A stretch of 64,000 nt of DNA from Medicago truncatula (lineage: Eukaryota > Streptophyta > Magnoliopsida > Fabales > Fabaceae), in the NCBI RefSeq assembly GCF_003473485.1, contig NC_053048.1:47985755-48049754 (forward strand). The letters run 5' to 3'. Position numbers and translations under genes: made by a program. The notes under the pieces were generated by a model. The model was not told the DNA's origin and did no database searches. It saw only the letters and a program-made list of their open reading frames with translations. This document shows, in pieces, positions 48,575 through 63,036 of this stretch (positions are counted from its first letter, which is position 1; each line of letters begins with the position of its first letter).

Positions 48575-49180
48575 TATTTTATTTTTTTTATCGGCAAATA
48601 TTATTAAATGCCATCTCTGCAAGACAAGGTATGGACGAAACAAGATACAATGGTGCCGCATATAGACGGTACACCATAACCACCTAAAAACACCCATGAA
48701 GATAAATCCACCAAAACACATCATCACCTAAAACAGACTCCAAAAAAAAAAAAAACAAGTCATGTAAACACAGTATCTACCACCGCCCATTGTCACTATT
48801 ACCCGCAAAGAACACCCTCAAAATAAAACTCCCAGACCCTAACACCCATCTTGAGCTACACTTCGAAGAGCACCTCAACGAAGAATCATGCAGCTTCCAC
48901 AACCTCGCGACCTCCGATCCACCGAAAGATCACAAAACAAAAGCTCAAAAACCAACTTGAGTCAAAGAGCTGACTCCCAATCTCGAATCAAAAGTGATCG
49001 GTCCACCAGACTTTAGTACCAAATTAGCAGAGCACCCCTCGCCCCCGATACACCAGAGAAAAACCAAATCAAGTCAAACAAAGATTGTAGCTAGACCCCA
49101 ACTCTCGATCTCATTCAACAAAATATCAGGTTATACTAACCAAGACTCAAATCAAATAAATTTGCTTCTACTAAAATAAA
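48575..49180 (-). mobile_element. Possible retroposon 3' region, minus strand
   Basis: A C-rich block (on +) unlike its AT-rich surroundings, ending on the left in a T-rich run after TTATCGGCAAATATTATTAA. Read on minus it is a G/T-rich leader or UTR that ends in AATATTTGCCGATAAAAAAA, like the poly-A end of a plant LINE. No protein domain recognised. Low-confidence class call. Confidence 0.35.
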
Positions 49181-49453
49181 AAATATAAAAGTTCGCTGAC
49201 CATATGAAAAGTTCATTAGTACCATCGTTCTATAATAAATACACTCTTATGAATTATAAGGAAAAACATTTAAGAATAATTTTGTACTATAAATTTGCTT
49301 CAAAAAGATCTTTTATGTACATGTTTTTTTTTTTTGTACAAATGTAACTAATTACTTTTATTTTTTGGTACAAATGTAAATATTACTTTTAGTAAAGATG
49401 TTAAAAAATACATGCCAATAAAAGAAACAGCTTCAAAGAGATCATTTATAGTC

Positions 49454-49570
49454 CCCGTAAATTTAGCTCAGTTGATAAAAACAAATGCATATTATATGTA
49501 TGGATCGGAGTTCAAACCCCGGACACCCCACTTTTCCTCATTAAAAATGTGAGTTCAATGAAAAACCGAT
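49454..49570 (+). mobile_element. tRNA-derived SINE, diverged copy
   Basis: A box TTAGCTCAGTTGAT and B box GAGTTCAAACCCC, with the same linker words (GCATATTATATG) as the SINE at 43219, then an A-rich tail. Several substitutions; no clear TSD. Confidence 0.7.
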
Positions 49571-50100
49571 GTTACAAAAAAAAAATATGATTACCAAAAG
49601 TAATATTGTATTGATAGGTGCTATATTTTAAACGAGACTTTTTAATTCAACGAAAATAAACGACACCTAGAAAGTTTAGAAGACCATTTTGCTGTTCTCT
49701 TCAAGACCATCTGCTAACAGCTCAGAAAACACAGAAACAACAAATTTCGAGCATAACAAGTTGTATAGCAGAAATTTTTCGCGCATAACATTTGCTATAA
49801 GAAAAACTTCAACTCCAAATAGTAAAAAACTAAAGACACGAGTGAAATCTGTAAAATTTTGTTCATGTGAAATGTCGCGCTTCAGAATTGAGCAGCAAAG
49901 CTTCAAAAGCTGTCAGATTATACAAGAAACTGGATAACTTTTTTTTCTAACTTAGGAAGTGGCTCGCACCTAATGCTTGCCATATAAACAAATGCTTTTA
50001 AGAAGCAATGACAATAATAATCCAAAGAAAGCCTTTGACAAGTACATAAATAAGACAGCACTGGAATTCTTAAAACGAACTACACACATACAAGTTTGAC

Positions 50101-54092
<3,992 letters not shown>

Positions 54093-54143
54093 TTAATAGA
54101 ATAGATCTGAGAGAGAGTATGTGGGGTTTGGGCGTTGTGAAGA

Positions 54144-54152
54144 TATTTATAG
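54144..54152 (-). promoter_or_regulatory. TATA box of the CDC48 gene
   Basis: On the minus strand CTATAAATA stands 118-126 nt upstream of the ATG at 54026, followed by a CT-rich leader (CTCTCTCTCAGATC) fitting a plant 5' UTR. Position and sequence fit a core promoter. Confidence 0.6.
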
Positions 54153-54384
54153 GTGGGGTTAGCTTCCTTTCTTGTTACCAAAGAAATTTATAATATCTTT
54201 TTCTTATACTATTATTTTGTCGAATCAAATTTCTTCTTATTGGTATGAGTCATACAGTATCTTTACAAAATTTTATATCTTCGAGAACCTTCTTTATTTT
54301 TATTTGATTTAAAATAAGGATATATATTTGTAAAAAATTGATTTAAATCATCTTGGAATTTGTTAAATATATATATATATTTAT

Positions 54385-54452
54385 TCCCTCCATTTTAAAT
54401 TATAAGCAAATTTTGACTTTTAAATTCATTCAATTAATGATGTATATGATCA
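54385..54452. repeat. Half of a Stowaway-like MITE next to the mitochondrial insertion
   Basis: CCCTCCATTTTAAATTATAA then TTTTGACTTTTAAATTCATT is one arm of the CTCCCTCC family (full copies at 47783 and 48047). The matching arm is missing where mitochondrial DNA begins, so the insertion or a deletion cut it. Confidence 0.5.
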
Positions 54453-55700
54453 CTCATTTAGGGTTTGAAGAAGAAGCGTCGTATAAGGACTTCGAGATCA
54501 AATATAATATGTTTCTTTCCATTCCTCGTGAGCCACTTATTTCTCCGAAACAAGAGAGAAAAGTTATTTTACTCCTATTTCCCAATAAGTCGACGGCGTT
54601 ACACCATTGGGATACTTCGAATAAACTAGAGTACATATAGGATACACCGGTGCTAAAACCTTTTCTAAAGATATCTTCCAAACTGTTGGGGTCGTTGCTC
54701 CGGATTTTGTTCCCCCGGTTTGAAACCAGTTGGTTCCGTAGTTTGAGAATTCTGCTGATCCCCAGTACTCCATCTCCATCATTGCATATGGGAATATAGA
54801 AAGTAAAGAGGAAAAGGCATGACCAGAAGAATTGTGTGAAATAAGTGAATTTATCCAGTTGAGGCATGATTGATTGATAAACAATGATTCCCTCCGGACT
54901 CTCTTTCTGTCTGAAGTCTTAAAGAATGAATTCTATTGAGTTGTGGTTGTTGACCAACAAATTATGCATGGGAGAAAGATTCACAAACGAAAACTAACCT
55001 TGATCCAGAAAGAAAGAAGGCCCCTCCAGAGACCTAAAACCTCCATATCAAGAGAAGGAATTGTCCACTGAACACTTTATTTTTTAATGCAGACCAGACA
55101 GACAGTGATTTCTGACAGACAGAATCCCCCTCAAGAAAAATAATCCAAATCGAAGGCCCTCTCACCCGAAGCTAAGAGCCCTAGCTAAGTGAGCGCAACA
55201 GTTTAGACTCCACCATAATATGTAATTTGGGGATGCTGCGGGAGTGCACGGTGCCCGGAGACGAACCGGCGGGACGTTGCCATTGGCCCTTCCTGTACAG
55301 GATTGCCTTTTCGGACAGGAAATCGTACAGGCCCAGAAGCTCATAGTCGCACACCAACCAAAGACTAAACTAAGGCAGCTATTGAGGAAGAAGGAGAGGC
55401 TAACGAGATAGGGGCGACAAAGCGAGGGGATTGAGCCTTTCTCCTAGCGCAAGAGTTTTCGTCGCTGGATTAAGACGACTTAGCTACTTGTCTGAAAGCG
55501 GAAAAGGAAGCTGACTAGCCGGAATAAGCAAAAATAAAAATAAAAAAGGAAGTCATTGGATTATTCGCTTTGATAGGATTGTCTCCTTATGTGGTACTCG
55601 ACCGGCTATACTTCGATTACTTTTTTTTGGAGTTTCTAATCGTGTTAAGCATTTCCTATAGCTGGCGAGAAGGGATCGCTTATTAACGAACCAACCTGGC
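54453..55700. other. Nuclear insertion of mitochondrial DNA (NUMT)
   Basis: Begins with an atp8 gene copy (minus strand) and continues through about 800 bp of GC-richer DNA with the texture of plant mitochondrial intergenic sequence (for example GGTGCCCGGAGACGAACCGG near 55250). The left edge is sharp at about 54453. The right edge is uncertain, between 55600 and 55740, where a retroelement fragment starts. It lies 430 bp upstream of CDC48. Confidence 0.8.
54454..54867 (-). pseudogene. atp8: Mitochondrial atp8 (orfB) copy, truncated
   Basis: On minus from 54867 the frame starts [20 protein letters not shown], the N-terminus of mitochondrial ATP synthase subunit 8 (orfB, Fo part of complex V). 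It continues with [20 protein letters not shown] and [14 protein letters not shown], then [16 protein letters not shown]. The open frame runs about 137 codons but loses the last part of the C-terminus (family about 155-160 aa) at the junction near 54454. In the nucleus it has no presequence or obvious promoter, and mitochondrial RNA editing would be absent, so it is almost certainly non-functional. Confidence 0.9.
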
Positions 55701-55744
55701 GAAATTCTAAAGAGGGATCACAAATTGCCCTATTTGAGGGACAG

Positions 55745-56065
55745 ATGGGGAGGACGTTTTGCCATGCTTTGAAAGATTGTAGTTGGGCAAGATTTGTTTG
55801 GTCTGTTAGGCCAGAGATCTGGTCGCACTTCATTTCAGCCCCCTTACTCAATATATTTATTAAAATATCCATGGTGCTGGTATGCATACAGTGTCGGAGC
55901 TTGAATGGCCTCTTTCAACATTTCATTTTTGAAGTAGCAATTCACCAACTCTGGGCATGGCGCAACATAATGATTCTTTTCATTTTCCTCATAATCCTAG
56001 TGATCTCATCATTGCTAAAGCCAAGGAAATTTCAAAAGGGAGTTTCTCAAATGGGAAGCTCTTGA
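55745..56065 (+). pseudogene. Retroelement zinc-binding/RT-tail fragment
   Basis: The frame reads FCHALKDCSWARFVWS and, after a gap, FEVAIHQLWAWRNIMILF. The Cys/His spacing followed by W----WRN is the pattern of the zf-RVT linker between reverse transcriptase and RNase H in plant LINEs. The remaining sequence does not fit, so this is a short decayed piece at the right end of the mitochondrial insertion. Confidence 0.45.
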
Positions 56066-56099
56066 TCAAAATTTCATGTTTGACTCTCGAGTGACAATT

Positions 56100-57374
56100 T
56101 CAATGTACTATTTTGACTTCTTAAAAAATACTATTACACTTTTTTCTATTAAACCAGGAGAACGGACAAACATCAAGGGAAGCAAAGACATCCCACTTAG
56201 GTGGAAAAAAAAAAAAACCATTACGCACAAGACAGGATAATATTTATTCAAATTTTAAAATAACTAATATAAGATGTCCTAAAATTATAAATAATTGTCA
56301 TACAAGGACAATATGTCGTCAATACGTTTTTGAAAATAACTATTATATGGATTAGGACGCGTGTAAATAATAATCAATATTTTTTTTATCACCGACAATT
56401 AGATAATACAATTTATTTTTTGTGTTGAATTTTTTATTATTTTAGTTATATCCTAAAATAAATTTGATCTATATTAGTTTGTATACAATTTCCAGAGTTC
56501 GGGTATGCTCCATACAACGAGTTTGAATCAAATCAACGCTAAAAATCAAACCTTTTCACGATTTAAGAACGACCTAGATGAAGAAAAAAAAATTGATTTT
56601 TAGAAGATTAAAGAAAAGGGTTTTGAAGAGGATAAATAAATAGGTGAAATTTAGGAGTTTGTTTTGTTATTTTACGAGGTAGTGTGAAATAAGGTTTGTG
56701 TCGTCAATCATCAATGAAATTATAATGATTTTAATTGATTGATAATGAGGTAGAGAGAAGAGAAAGAGGAAGCGCATGTTTGATCTTTATTTTTATTTTT
56801 AATTAAAAAAATTGATGTTTTGTTTATTTTAATCTAAACCATTTAATCATTTTTTTGTCACATGTCATTCATCCAAGATCTTAAATGGGGTAAATGGAGC
56901 ATACCCACACTCCAATTCTCGCCGTTCAAAATTTAGCACACAAGATCCGAGTCACCATGGCAGGGGGTAAAAGCCTATTAACCCAAAAATAAATTATAAT
57001 GTTTTGGGTATAGAAAAATTCATAATATTATAAGAATCTATCCAAAAAAAAATGGAATTTTTTAACAAAACATGAATTTAATATGAATTTTTATATTTTT
57101 GACGATTAAAAATTCATACTTAATTTATGTTTTGTTAAAAAATTATAATTTTTAAAGGAATTTTTTTTACAATATTTTACAAATTTCTGCAGAATTTCAT
57201 TAAAAAATACAAAAATTAACTTAAAAATAGGGACCAAAAGTAGTGATTGAAAATTTTATAGGGACTAAAAGTTGAAGGAAAATTTTAGAGGGACTAAAAC
57301 GAAAAGTTGGTATATTTATAGAGACCAAGACATATTTAACCCTAATGTTTTTATAATGATTTAATATTTGATTT
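56100..57374. other. AT-rich region with a TIR arm
   Basis: Mostly AT-rich noncoding DNA. The part at 57225-57345 is one arm of a GGGACTAAAA-type repeat ending in TTTAACCCTAA, facing the next element at 57375. No exon. Confidence 0.45.
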
Positions 57375-58195
57375 TAGGGTTAATTAAGTTTTTAGTCCAT
57401 ATAAATATCTGCAGTTTTGTTTTTAGTCCATATAAAAACAAATCACACTTTTTAGTCCCTACAAAATTTTTCGTTAGTGTTTTTAGTCCCTGTTAAATTA
57501 AATATTGTTTAATTATGCTTAAAATTTTAAATTTTTTACTGATTTTTTACATACTTGTTTAAAACATTATAAAACGTTCCTCCGCAATAAGTTAGCTCAA
57601 AATTTTATTTTTAAGTCCAAAATTTCGTTAGGTTTATTTTGAATTTTTGGCGTTTAAAAAAATTATATTTAATTCATTACATGTTAAAAAATTCTAATTT
57701 TTTATGAAAGAGATTATTATAATGTTCTTAACATGTCTGTTGAAAATCATTTAAAAATATAAAATTTTAAGTACAATTAAACAAATTTTAATTTAAGAGG
57801 GACAAACACATACTTTTAATCCTTGTAAAATTAAAATTTGCTTAATTGTGCTTAAACTTTTAAATTTCAAAATATTTTTTACATACTTATTTAGAACATT
57901 ATACAAAGTTCTTCCGCAAAAAAGTAGTTCAAAATTTTATTATTAGATCCAAATTTTCATTAATATAATCTTGAAAATTTGGCTTTTAGAAAAATTCATA
58001 TTTAATTCATTACATGTTAAAAAATTAAAAGATTTTATAAAAGAGTGTATTACGATGTTATGAACATGTCAGTAAAAAATCTTTCAAAAATTTAGAAGTT
58101 TAAATTTTAATTTAACAAGACTAAAAACAGTAACGAAAATTTGTATGGACTAAAAAATGTGATTTATTTTTATAGTGACTTAAGATTTTGTGGAT
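57375..58195. repeat. Repeat element with 333-bp internal duplication
   Basis: Begins TTTTAGGGTTAATTAAG and TTTTTAGTCC words. Inside, a block from 57481 is repeated from 57814 (words TTTTA(G/A)TCC(C/T)TGT, TTTAATTCATTACATGTTAA and GAACATGTC in both), a 333-bp period. Ends with GGACTAAAAAATGTGATTT at about 58145. It lies directly upstream of the EMC5-like gene and may overlap its promoter. Confidence 0.65.
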
Positions 58196-58250
58196 AAAAT
58201 TGGAAATTTGGTGTTAGTGTGAGGCTGAATTTGGAAGAAAAAGAATCGAC

Positions 58251-58259
58251 TTATATATT
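58251..58259 (+). promoter_or_regulatory. Possible TATA box of the EMC5-like gene
   Basis: TTATATATT lies about 67-75 nt upstream of the ATG at 58326. It is close enough to be a core promoter, but the region is AT-rich, so chance is possible. Confidence 0.35.
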
Positions 58260-58325
58260 CTTCAATGATTTACTCAGTTTACTTGAGTCACCATCTTCAA
58301 ACCCTGAGATCTCTCTCGTAAAATA

Positions 58326-61300
58326 ATGGCTGTTGCTGCTTTAACTGTTGGCGTTTTTGGGGCTCTTATACTATTTCACGCCGCTTATTCAACCATCCAA
58401 TGTATTCTTCACTTTTTTTTTTTTGTTGCTTTTTATGCTACTTCGTTTCATCTTTCTACGCTTTCTTAATCTGTTTTAATCTTATTTATTTTGTTGCAGA
58501 TAAGAGCTTGTTGAAGATTACTGAAGATGAGTTTACAGCACCCCCTTTTAATGTAACCTAATTCATTCATTAATTTCTCTGTTTTATTTTATTTATTGTT
58601 TTTGTGTTTGCTGTTTTTGAATTTAAGGTTGATTATGTAGGTTGTGATTGAGCTGTTTATTGGTCTGTTGCTTTGTTTTTGGGCTGCTCTTACTGTTCCT
58701 GGCAAGTTTTTGTCCATACACCCTCACTCTGATGAGAACAGGTTTCTTCTTACTACCATTCTAATAATTTTTTTTTAGGGTTTTTGCTCTTGTTCTGTGT
58801 GTTTGTTTGGATGGATATAAGTAGTTGGTATTTGGTTTGAAAGATTTACTTTTATGTTAGAGAGTGACCCCTGTAGCACCGACACTTCTAATTGAAGGCG
58901 TGTCGATACGTGTCAGTTTTTGACTCTGGCATGACATTGACACATGTATTTGTTTATATTGAATTATATCATTTTCTCAAATTATTATTGATTTCAATGT
59001 TGTATCCGGCGTCCATGTCTGTGCTTCATAGGCGGTGACAACTTTGAGATAGTTTTTAAAGTATACTACTACCCAATTTGAGTTGCTCATATTAGGTAGT
59101 GAAGAGTTGTCCTTTTTAACTTGGTCAACCTTGATATGATTCTGTTGTTTTATTTGAAGTTAGTTCTGTCTTTTGAGAATACTTGATGGGGTGGAATGGA
59201 GTTATACTGTAGTAAATTAGTGCTACTCCATTCTTTTCTAATTGACTAATATTTAGAAAAATTAATTATGGTTTGAATTTACTGTCATTTGTGGTTTTCT
59301 AGACACACTTATACTGTGTAAACTACTTTTAACTCACTATACTCCAATATGCACTTATCATAACGACTAAACCACAATGGTTAATAAAAACGATTTATTT
59401 GTTTTTAATTTTCACTTACTCATTCATTAGCTTATTGTTTTTCTTATGTGGGGAAAAACCTTAATGGTCTGTTTATGAGGTGGATTTTGGAGGGGTTAGG
59501 TCTATATTTTAATATATATTTGAGATTTTTAAAAATTCATAGAATACCATGATATATGATCATAGAACAATTCAATCACACTTCATTCATTTTTAGAAAC
59601 ATTTTATAGCTTGCTTAATTTAGAAAAGAAAAACAAGCCCTCGTCCCCTCCCCTCTGAAATCCTCCTCCCAAACAGACACTAAATAACGGTCATTTAGGA
59701 GCGGAAGGAGTAATACACTAGAAGAAAAAAAAGTTTTGTTTAAGTTTTGACTCACGAGGGAATGGAAAAGTTTCACTTTATGCAATATCAGTGAGAAGTT
59801 AAAAGCAAGACACTCTGAATCTACTTCAACCAAGCTTACTTTTTACGAGTTTGAACTTTGAAAACAGATGGGCATAATATTTCTAGAAAAACAATATGAA
59901 TGAACAAGCAAATATTCATTTAGTTGGAGAAAAATGAATTCACCCAATCTTGTTTTCCATAATTAAGATTACAATATCAAGTTGTTTGGGTTTCTATGTT
60001 TTTATTTATATGCTTGGTTTTGTTTGCTTCTCTTTATCTCAAACTAGAGGCATATATTTTTATAATTCTGATCGACTAAGTCAGTTATTCCCTGGTTTTT
60101 TTTTTTGTCTTTTATCTGCGCCAACCAAATCCTTGATTTCCTATCATGCTATATATGAAGTTGATATGTCTTCCTTGATGGTTTATAATGGAGATTCTAG
60201 TGTGGTGGTCTGCATATATGAACACTATGATCATTGATATGTTTTCATTGTATTGGCAAGGTCCATAAATTTTCTACGAGCCATTTAAGCAGTCTGTTTG
60301 GTTTAATTCAGTTGGTGCGAATTTTTATCCTCTCTAAAGGAAGTACAAAGTTCCTTTCATTCATACATCATAGCCTGTTGTTTGAAATCCAAACACACAC
60401 TAAATTTTTTCTGTCAAGTTTTTCGTTCACAAATCACAGTCTGTTATCTGACTAATTTGCTCAGTATTGACATTATTTGTCAAAAAGAAAAGGGACAAAG
60501 GAAAAATTAAATATGCTTCAGCGCTTGATCATCACTTAATTGTGTTTCTGTATTGATATATAAACATCACCAAACGATCGTTGATGTTATTCATGGTTTG
60601 GCATATTGATATATAAACATCACCAAACGATCGTTGATGTTATTCATGGTTTGGCATGCTCAATTGATTTGCAACGGGGCACTTAAGTTGTATCTGTCAG
60701 GTTTTTCATTTATAAGTCATTACCTGCTGGTAGATCATTGGCAGTTGGGTTTGATTTAACTAATATGTTCAGTATTGACATAGTTAATCTTAAAAAAAGG
60801 GTCAAAGAAAATTTATATTGTTCCTCTGCAACATTTGTGCTTAAGCTGATCAAGCATGGAGAGAGAGAAGTGTGCAAAAAATGTTGGCCATGTATCATAA
60901 TCTATTATATAGTCCCTGTACATTTTAACAATTTTCAGATTCTTTGATAGGCAATCCCATGGTTAGTTAGTTAGCTAGTCAGTTAGTAAGTAGGAGTTGG
61001 GATGGGGAGGTGCAAATCTTTGAAGTTCTACAATCTATGTTGTAATCCAGGAAATTCTTTCATAAATCAACTAATTAAAAAAATACCAGTTCTAATCATA
61101 GGTCTCAGTCAATTTTTTTGCAATGTAGTCCCTGAATGCAGCCTCCAAGTTTCATCTATAATTCTGATTTAAAGGATTTTCTTTGAAAATTCCCAAAACC
61201 TACAGGGACCTGTTCACATGATATAAAGTGATTTATCTGAAATTTTCTGTTTGAAAAGCTTTGCAATTTCTGTGTTCATTGTTGAGAGAAGTATCACTTG

Positions 61301-61445
61301 TCATGGAAATATTTGGATCCTAATACCAGAATTGTCTCCAATTCAATGCAGGATTGTTTCTTTACCTGCCAACCTAGATTTCATGATCTTCAACCACCGA
61401 GGCAAAGTTTTTCCCCTGGAAACGGATTTGAAGCTGAAACACTGA
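58326..61445 (+). CDS. EMC5: ER membrane protein complex subunit 5 / MMgT-like, 107 aa
   Basis: Small two-pass ER membrane protein of the EMC, which inserts and folds membrane proteins; animal homologues were called membrane magnesium transporters. Exons 58326-58401, 58500-58552, 58641-58741 and 61352-61445 join in phase. Residues: TM1 about 3-22 (ALTVGVFGALILFHAAYS), the conserved YKSLLKITEDEFTAPP loop, TM2 about 44-63 (VVIELFIGLLLCFWAALTVP), GKFLSIHP, then NLDFMIFNHRGKVFP. Length is as expected for plant EMC5 (about 104-107 aa). Intron 3 is long (2610 nt) and holds a perfect 53-bp tandem repeat. The start ATG sits in AATAATGGC. No damage seen. Confidence 0.92.
60551..60656. repeat. Perfect 53-bp tandem duplication in EMC5-like intron 3
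   Basis: Two copies, 60551-60603 and 60604-60656, are identical. Each holds the palindrome AACGATCGTT. The identity implies a recent event. Confidence 0.9.
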
Positions 61446-62453
61446 GGACTTCTAAGAACTATCAAGTGTCCTTATCCCTCAAATGTGCAAGACAAATACT
61501 CTCTTAATATGAAAGAATTTGTATGTGTTTGATATAACTGTTGGTTAATGTAAGAAATTCTGCTGTAACTTATCTTATTAGTCAGTACTGGCCACTTGCC
61601 CCAGTAATTTTTACAGGATGTTAGTACTTGTATTATTTATGATGAGCAGCTTTCACTATTGCCATACTTTCATAAGTGAATTGTAAAATACTCTTTGAAT
61701 TCAATTTTACACGAGTATATAATTGGACTGTCCCAATAAAGATAAATAAGTATTATCATGAGTATATACTAAGATCATTTTGAAATAGGTGGAAGACTCC
61801 TTGAGATCGATGGAGTCAGAATCCTCTCTAGTGACCAGAAAATTTCATCAGGAGAGAAAGATTCATGGAATAATAGAGCATTAATTGAAAATAGTACTAG
61901 TAGTATTATTTTATCCCATGAGTCTCTCTCTTTCCAATTACTCCTAGTCCTGTGCGGTTACTTGCATATAATATGTCTCCACCATACAAGTAGGGAGAGA
62001 AAGCAAGGAGGAGCAACTTGTAGAAATAATGGATCCTGACCTTTGTGGATTCCAATGAATGACAGAATGAGGTGCATTTAAGATTGTTGTTGGTGTTGTG
62101 TATACCATGTTTTGTAACTCGCCAAAATTACGGCCAGTGATATAACCAAAAAAGTACGTGTAGTTTTTGCTCATATTAAAGGCAGGAGGGAGTAGGTTTC
62201 ACATAAACTTCTTTCTGACCAGATAACACAACGTGACCAAAAGCAGGTTTCCCAATTTCACTGAAGCAGCCTATTTTTCAGCATTTTGAGGATTGATTAT
62301 CCTCCTCCCTCCATTTTTAAATATAAGTAAAATTGACTTTTTAGGTTCATTCATCTAATGTTTATGTGCCACTTGCCCACAGAACTAAGGCTCTGCTTAG
62401 ATAGTTTAAAATGAACAGAGTGGTATGAGACGGAATGCATTCTACCATATTCT
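61446..62453. other. Region downstream of the EMC5-like gene
   Basis: Likely 3' UTR up to about 61700, then AT-rich DNA. A CCTCCCTCCATTTTTAAATA word near 62302 is one arm of a Stowaway-like repeat. At 62390 a GGCTCTGCTTAGATAG-type repeat arm begins. Confidence 0.45.
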
Positions 62454-62461
62454 ATTTCACT

Positions 62462-63028
62462 TAGGCATAGCAATGGGGCAGGGCGGGGACAGGTTTTACC
62501 TTCTCCGTCCCCATACCCGATTCTCATATGCTTACCCGTTACCCTACCTATACCCAACGGGGATGAGAAATTGAATCTCATTCCCGTCCCCGATGGGTTT
62601 GGGTATCCCCACCCCATTCCCCGTCCCCGCATTGAATAATTTTTATTTTTTTTTAATAAAAATCAGAAGTTTTTTTGCATCCCCCAACAGCAACGTTATA
62701 GTACATTATTCAATAATACGTCCACTTTAACATTTGTTAGACGGAATGATTTAGTTGATCCTTTAAATATCATCAATGGTAATTTGTATTAACATGACAA
62801 TTATCAAACAAAATAACAAGAGATATCAACATAAAATAATTTTTTACATTTAGGACGGGTTTATGTATGGGTTCGGGGTGGGTACTTATATACCCGTTAA
62901 CCGTCCCATACCCGTGTTTTGAAATCGGGGAAAACCCATACCCACACCCAGTCAAAACGGGAAAAATCCGTCAAATCGGATTTGGTTCGCGCGGGTAACC
63001 ACAGGTATGAGTTTTGTTGCCATTTCTA
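62462..63028. mobile_element. hAT-type non-autonomous element, 8-bp TSD, nested
   Basis: Ends TAG-CATAGCAATGGGG and inward TAGAAATGGCAACAAAAC give short imperfect TIRs with TAG/CTA termini. The flanks ATTTCACT at 62454-62461 and 63029-63036 are identical over 8 bases, the TSD length of hAT elements. The arms are GC-rich (GGGGCAGGGCGGGGAC; CGCGGGTAACC) around an AT-rich core. It sits within a GGAATG/CATTCC-type repeat. Confidence 0.8.
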
Positions 63029-63036
63029 ATTTCACT

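Noticed and set aside
48994-49179. 61-codon plus-strand frame in the C-rich block
   Set aside because: Hydrophilic and unstructured, no homologue recognised; the block is more likely a retroposon UTR.
62351-62955. Gly/Pro-rich frames on minus
   Set aside because: They are translations of the GC-rich arms of the hAT-type element, not genes.
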